Assembly (NCBI GenBank): GCA_021739645.1
Contig: JAIPBL010000019.1
Coordinates: forward strand, 1 to 64,000
Source of the DNA: Saprospiraceae bacterium
GTDB taxonomy: Bacteria > Bacteroidota > Bacteroidia > Chitinophagales > Saprospiraceae
Reading direction: 5' to 3'
DNA length: 64,000 nt
The notes below the pieces were generated by a model. That model searched no databases and was not told the origin of the DNA. It saw only the letters and a program-made list of their open reading frames with translations. Shown here in pieces: positions 59,620-64,000 of the stretch; the first letter of the stretch is position 1; every line of letters begins with the position of its first letter. Both the position numbers and the translations under genes were made by a program.

Positions 59620-62600
59620 ATGAAAAAACTTTTACCACTACTGATTATCTCCTTTCTTGCTTGGCTTCCCACGACCGATGCTCAATTGACAATTTCAGGA
59701 GAAAACGTTATTGTTTGCGATCATGGAACAGTCAGCATTGACATTTCTGCCAGCAATTTCATTGACATTACTAGTGCCCAGTTTGGCATTACATGGGATA
59801 CCAATGTTATTTCGTTCACAGGCGTAACGAACAACATGCCCGCATCGGAGATGTACAATCCCATGTACACAGCCAATGGAGAGCTAATTTTTTCTTGGTT
59901 CGACTCGGGCCCGCCACCAGCAGGCTACACACTACCACCAGCTGGCTCCGGCATTCTTTTCACCATCAATTTCAGTGTAGTAGGGAATTACAATCCCGAT
60001 AGCTTATCGGTTATCAACATCGGGAACTCTCCACATTATACCATGGAGGTTGTTTCTACTTCTGGCGTTATTCCCAATGGAAACATAACCATAAACCCCG
60101 GCAGCGTTACGATAGATGATTCCGTTAAACCCCTTCTTACTTGCCCGCCCAATATAGACACTACGGCTGCGATGGGACAAAACACCGTCACGGTAAATTA
60201 TTTAGCCCCAACCATAACTGATAATTGCGATTCGCCTGCTCCTATGGGTACGTACAGTCCAATTTCAGGTAGCAGTTTCATGGCAGGCACGACAACAACC
60301 GTTACCTGCACTGCGACTGATAGCGCGGGCAACTCCGGTAATTGCACCTTCACGGTTAGGGTGAACCCTAACCCCAATGCACTGATGATTCTCGCTGACG
60401 ACATTGCCCTGAATTGCAACGCGACTGCGGTGGACATCCCAGTTAGGGTCAAGAATTTTGACGACATGGTCAGTGCGCAGTTTGCCCTTGTCTGGGATCC
60501 CACTGTGTTGGAATATGTGGACTCCACAGATTTTATAAATGTCACTGGCCATCCAAGTGCTATTTACAATGCCAATAATGTATCATCCGGAGAGTTTCGT
60601 TTTATTTGGATAGATGCAAATAACCCAGCAGGTGAAAACTTGCCGGACAGCTCCGTGATATTCGTCCTGCATTTTACCTTGCTGGACGACACCGCCCTGC
60701 CAGACGTAGTCGCATTCGCTGCCCTGCCCGGGTTTGTTATTGAATTTGCAAATACCGGAGGCGTAATAAGCCCGTCAAGCTATGCATTGGACGATGCCAT
60801 CGTTTCAGTTAAACCCGACACCATCCCGCCGAGCATCACCTGCCCCGCCGACCAGACTTTGGCGACGAATGCCAGTTGCGCAGCGATGCTCCCAAATTAC
60901 ACCTCGCTGGGCACTGCGACCGACAACTGTTCGGCGCCGGTGGACATCGTCATCACACAGTTGCCGCTTGCAGGCACGGTCGTTTCGGACACGACCGACG
61001 TGCTGCTGATTGCGACCGACGAGGCTGGCCTGAAGGACACCTGCACCTTCCAGGTGATTTTGTTTGACAATATTTCGCCGAGCATCACCTGCCCAGCCGA
61101 CCAGGCTTTGGCGACGAATGCCAATTGCGAAGCGATGCTCCCCGACTACACCTCGCTCGGCACTGCGATAGACAACTGCTCGGCTCCGATTGACATCGTC
61201 ATCACGCAATTGCCGCTTGCTGGCACGGTCATTTCGGACACGACGGATGTGATGCTGATTGCCACCGACGAGGCTGGCTTGAAGGACACTTGCAGTTTCC
61301 AAGTGATTTTGTTTGACACCATCCCGCCGAGCATCACCTGCCCAGCCAATCAGTTGGTTTTTGCTGACGCCAATTGCGAAGCAATTTTGCCTGATTACAC
61401 ATCGCTGGGTGTTGCCGCTGACAATTGCACGGATACCATTGACATCGTCATCACGCAGTTGCCGCTTGCAGGCACGGTCATCACGGATTCTACCGAGGTG
61501 ATGCTGATAGCGACCGACTTGGCTGGTTTGATGGACACCTGCAGCTTCCAAGTAACGATTCTGGATACCATTCCACCTATGATTACTTGTCCGGCAAATG
61601 ATACGCTGGACGTAGATTCAGCGGCATGTTTTGCCACCTTCATTTTACCAGCGGCCTCTGCCACGGACAGTTGCGGCATGGTCTCCATTACCGATAATGG
61701 CCCGGCGAACGATGAGTTCCCGGTTGGCCTGACGACGGTGACGTTCACGGCTACCGACATGAGTGGCAATGCCGCCACCTGCCAGATGACGATTTTGGTA
61801 AATGACACGATACCGCCGGTGATAACTTGTCCCGTTGATACTTCGCAAACAACCGACCTTGGCGACTGCACAGCAGTGGTCACATGGGCTACACCTACGG
61901 TGGTGGACAACTGTACGAACGTCACCATTACCTGTACGCCACCATCTGGCTCGACGTTTCCGGTTGGTGACTCGACGGTGGTTTGCATCGTCGAAGACCC
62001 GGGTGGAAACAAGGACACCTGCTCGTTCGTGGTGACGGTGTTTGATGGCGAAAACCCGACCCTCGATTGCCCCAGCTATACCACCATCATGGTGCCAGCG
62101 GGAACGGTTGATACCGTGATTAATAACATTTACTTGTTCTTTATCGGTGACAATTGCACGAGCCCGGTTGATACCAGCTACTACCATTTTGCTGGCGCAA
62201 TACCTTCGGGTGGCGGCAATGGCATTGATGCCAGTGGCACGGCCTTCCCGGTCGGCACCACCACCGTTACCTATTTTGGAGTGGATGATGCGACCAATGT
62301 TGGCTCCTGTTCTTTCGATGTTACGATTGAAGAAGACCCACAGGTAATGATTGCCTGCTCGGCTCCTCATACTGTTGACAACGGCCCTGGAATCTGCGGC
62401 GCACTCGTCAGTGGCGTAACCGCCGATGCCCAGCCATCCGCCTCGGTGGTAGCTTCTTTTTACCAGAAAAGTGGGGCAACCATCGGCAATGGCCTTGGGT
62501 TGGATGCCAGTGGGGGGTACAGCGGCGGCTTGACGACGGTGACTTTCTTTGCCGTCAGCACGTTTGGCGATACGGTCAGTTGTTCAACGACCGTGCAGGT

Positions 62601-64000
62601 GAACGACACGGAACTTCCCGTTTTCACCAACTGCCCGACCGACACCGTTACGATGAACAATACCACTGACCAGTGCGGCCTGCTGTTCAATGGCGCAGTG
62701 GTGCCAGTGGCAACCGATAACTGTCCCAACGTTGCGCTCAGCTACAACTTTACTGTTGGTTCGTTGATTCCGGTCGGCTTCAATACGGTTGTTGCTACCG
62801 CAATGGATATGTCGGGGAATGCCTCCACTTGCACCTACGTACTTAGGGTGGTTGACAATCAGCCGCCTACTTTCACCAACTGCACAAACGGCGCTACTAT
62901 TTCGAGGGTAAACGACCCGAACCAGTGCGGTGCAGTGGTCGCCTTTTCGCCAGTGGTGGATGCGCTGGACAATTGCTCACTGCTTGCTTTTACAGAAACA
63001 GTGCCGGGTAACGGAAGCTTTTTCCCGATTGGAAATACGACGGTAACTTACACCGCTGTGGACAATGTTGGCAATGTTGCTACTTGTGAAATCATTGTGA
63101 CGGTGAGCGATACGCAGCTACCGACAGTGACTTGCCCTGGCAACCAACCGCCTGTGAACACGGATATGAACCAATGCTCTGCAGCCGTGAGCTTTGTGGT
63201 GCCAACAGCATCGGACAACTGCGCAGTCATCAGCTTCGGGCCAACCACCCCCATCGGGCCGGTTTTTGCCGAAGGCGTACACACCGTAAACTATGTGGCA
63301 TCGGATGCAGCTGGCAACATGGCGACCTGCACCTTCACGGTGACGGTGGTGGACAACCAGTTCCCTTTCATCCCGAACATGCCTGCTGACCTGACAGTGT
63401 ACACAACCGCTGCAAATTGCGGAGCAAATGTATTCTGGACGCCACCTAATGTTCCAATCGACAACTGCGGCATTGACACATTTGGGCCAAGTGGCGGTGC
63501 TCCCGGCGATTTCTTCGGTGTGGGCATGCATGTGGTGAAATACGTGGCAATGGACGTCAACGGCAACATCACGGTGAAGGATTTGCACATCACCGTGTTG
63601 GATACTTTGCCACCTGCCATCGACTGCCCGGCTGGCATTTCCATTTCTGTTGACGGCACTAATATTGACGACCCGGATGGATTCTTGATAGGAAGCCAGC
63701 CAGTTGATTGCAACAATATTGAACTTGATTTTGCTGCACTGATGGCCACTGATGCTTGCGGGATAGCTTCGGTAAATCAAATTGCAGGTTTGCCTTCTGG
63801 CAGCCCGTTCCCAGTGGGTTTGACCACGATGACCTTTGAAGCAAAAGATAACTACGGCAACATTTCCACCTGTTCCTTCGGGATAAATGTACTGGGCTTG
63901 CAAGTGGCACCGGCCACGGTTTCGCAAGGTTTGGTATGCGAAGGTGGCACGGTTACCTTCTCCGTAGGCACATTGCCGGGCGCCACATACACCTGGACAA
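59620..64000 (+). CDS. Giant secreted cohesin/HYR protein, cut by the window end
   Basis: At least 1460 residues in one frame from ATG 59620 to the last base; the C-terminus is outside the window. Signal peptide MKKLLPLLIISFLAWLPTTDA. A cohesin-like domain at about 22-165 (NFIDITSAQFGITWDTNVISF, LIFSWFDSG), a HYR repeat at about 171-250, a second cohesin-like domain at about 253-398 (KNFDDMVSAQFALVWDPTVLEY, FRFIWIDANNPAG), then about eleven HYR repeats. Repeats 1-3 of that series are 249-base units with near-identical DNA. The window ends inside an Ig-like module (PGATYTWT). Probably also ends in a T9SS tail, which cannot be seen. Confidence 0.9.
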   Translation, partial: MKKLLPLLIISFLAWLPTTDAQLTISGENVIVCDHGTVSIDISASNFIDITSAQFGITWDTNVISFTGVTNNMPASEMYNPMYTANGELIFSWFDSGPPPAGYTLPPAGSGILFTINFSVVGNYNPDSLSVINIGNSPHYTMEVVSTSGVIPNGNITINPGSVTIDDSVKPLLTCPPNIDTTAAMGQNTVTVNYLAPTITDNCDSPAPMGTYSPISGSSFMAGTTTTVTCTATDSAGNSGNCTFTVRVNPNPNALMILADDIALNCNATAVDIPVRVKNFDDMVSAQFALVWDPTVLEYVDSTDFINVTGHPSAIYNANNVSSGEFRFIWIDANNPAGENLPDSSVIFVLHFTLLDDTALPDVVAFAALPGFVIEFANTGGVISPSSYALDDAIVSVKPDTIPPSITCPADQTLATNASCAAMLPNYTSLGTATDNCSAPVDIVITQLPLAGTVVSDTTDVLLIATDEAGLKDTCTFQVILFDNISPSITCPADQALATNANCEAMLPDYTSLGTAIDNCSAPIDIVITQLPLAGTVISDTTDVMLIATDEAGLKDTCSFQVILFDTIPPSITCPANQLVFADANCEAILPDYTSLGVAADNCTDTIDIVITQLPLAGTVITDSTEVMLIATDLAGLMDTCSFQVTILDTIPPMITCPANDTLDVDSAACFATFILPAASATDSCGMVSITDNGPANDEFPVGLTTVTFTATDMSGNAATCQMTILVNDTIPPVITCPVDTSQTTDLGDCTAVVTWATPTVVDNCTNVTITCTPPSGSTFPVGDSTVVCIVEDPGGNKDTCSFVVTVFDGENPTLDCPSYTTIMVPAGTVDTVINNIYLFFIGDNCTSPVDTSYYHFAGAIPSGGGNGIDASGTAFPVGTTTVTYFGVDDATNVGSCSFDVTIEEDPQVMIACSAPHTVDNGPGICGALVSGVTADAQPSASVVASFYQKSGATIGNGLGLDASGGYSGGLTTVTFFAVSTFGDTVSCSTTVQVNDTELPVFTNCPTDTVTMNNTTDQCGLLFNGAVVPVATDNCPNVALSYNFTVGSLIPVGFNTVVATAMDMSGNASTCTYVLRVVDNQPPTFTNCTNGATISRVNDPNQCGAVVAFSPVVDALDNCSLLAFTETVPGNGSFFPIGNTTVTYTAVDNVGNVATCEIIVTVSDTQLPTVTCPGNQPPVNTDMNQCSAAVSFVVPTASDNCAVISFGPTTPIGPVFAEGVHTVNYVASDAAGNMATCTFTVTVVDNQFPFIPNMPADLTVYTTAANCGANVFWTPPNVPIDNCGIDTFGPSGGAPGDFFGVGMHVVKYVAMDVNGNITVKDLHITVLDTLPPAIDCPAGISISVDGTNIDDPDGFLIGSQPVDCNNIELDFAALMATDACGIASVNQIAGLPSGSPFPVGLTTMTFEAKDNYGNISTCSFGINVLGLQVAPATVSQGLVCEGGTVTFSVGTLPGATYTWT
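60829..61575 (+). repeat. Tandem 249-base HYR repeats of high DNA identity
   Basis: Units start at 60829, 61078 and 61327 with CCGAGCATCACCTGCC and are exactly 249 bases (83 codons) apart; a fourth, diverged unit begins at 61576. The shared words include GACATCGTCATCAC and TTGCCGCTTGC. Identity is far above that of other HYR units in the gene, pointing to recent duplication or gene conversion. Confidence 0.88.

Noticed and set aside
60805..61551. A 248-codon open frame on the minus strand
   Set aside because: It is antisense to the 249-base HYR repeats and simply mirrors their periodicity; no start context or domain is seen.
60829..61575. Regularly spaced repeats that might look like a CRISPR array
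   Set aside because: The units are 249 bases, in frame with a long gene, with no short repeat/spacer alternation and no cas genes.
63118..63927. A 269-codon open frame on the minus strand
   Set aside because: Antisense to the HYR repeats of the second giant protein, which runs without interruption on the plus strand.

Overview
The window looks like chromosomal DNA of a filamentous or gliding marine/freshwater Bacteroidota, most likely the Saprospiria (Saprospiraceae/Lewinella/Haliscomenobacter-like). The evidence is the very large secreted proteins built of PKD, SprB-type, HYR and cohesin-like modules, two of which end in type IX secretion sorting domains; LytTR and propeller-type two-component systems; 7TMR-DISM/AraC hybrid sensors; -7 promoter boxes of the Bacteroidota form TAnnTTTG; and AT-rich palindromic spacers between genes. 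This taxonomic call is inference from gene content. No rRNA, tRNA, CRISPR array or prophage was seen.

Layout. 1-440: the tail of an ISAzo13-like transposase abutting a decapitated glycosyltransferase. 569-7931: the end of a surface-polysaccharide locus (WecA/MraY-type phosphoglycosyltransferase, P-loop kinase-like protein, hexapeptide acyltransferase, two GT4 glycosyltransferases), with a sigma-54-type response regulator on the other strand. 7981-12353: a Rof-like Rho-binding protein, a MOSC protein, a membrane-anchored ATP-grasp enzyme, a LysE exporter, a bacilliredoxin and serC. 12575-16009: small envelope genes on the minus strand (three outer-membrane barrels or similar, DUF2752, YqaE/Pmp3), most with clear terminators. 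16090-18383: a conserved Bacteroidota gene preceded by a RelE/ParE-type toxin-antitoxin pair whose toxin frame runs into that gene. 18439-22744: a minus-strand group with a SIS-domain sugar isomerase-like protein, a ROK kinase, a GT-C-like membrane protein and an SDR, split by a 200-bp palindromic element. 22864-27745: a lipoprotein and a propeller histidine kinase/LytTR regulator pair. 27878-41304: a PD40/TPR envelope protein, a second copy of the palindromic element, a 2371-residue adhesin with T9SS type B tail, a one-protein hybrid two-component system and a small secreted protein. 41320-51236: housekeeping and unknown genes, including an SDR/epimerase/ECF sigma cluster, a SpoIIM-type membrane protein, cdsA and a beta-propeller pair. 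51972-64000: two adjacent giant secreted proteins, both with HYR and cohesin-like modules; the first also has a P domain and a dockerin-like segment and ends in a T9SS type A signal, the second is cut by the window edge.

The theme is the cell surface: making polysaccharide at one end, exporting very large adhesive or scaffold proteins at the other, with sensors beside them. The most interesting candidates are (1) the pair of giant cohesin/dockerin-like proteins, which could be an adhesion or scaffold system unlike the classical cellulosome, and (2) a mobile-looking family of roughly 200-260 bp nested palindromes (20188-20385 and 29950-30210), one copy of which supplies the stop codon of its upstream gene. 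Smaller items are the toxin overlap, a pentanucleotide repeat that stacks start codons, and repeat DNA domesticated inside coding sequences.
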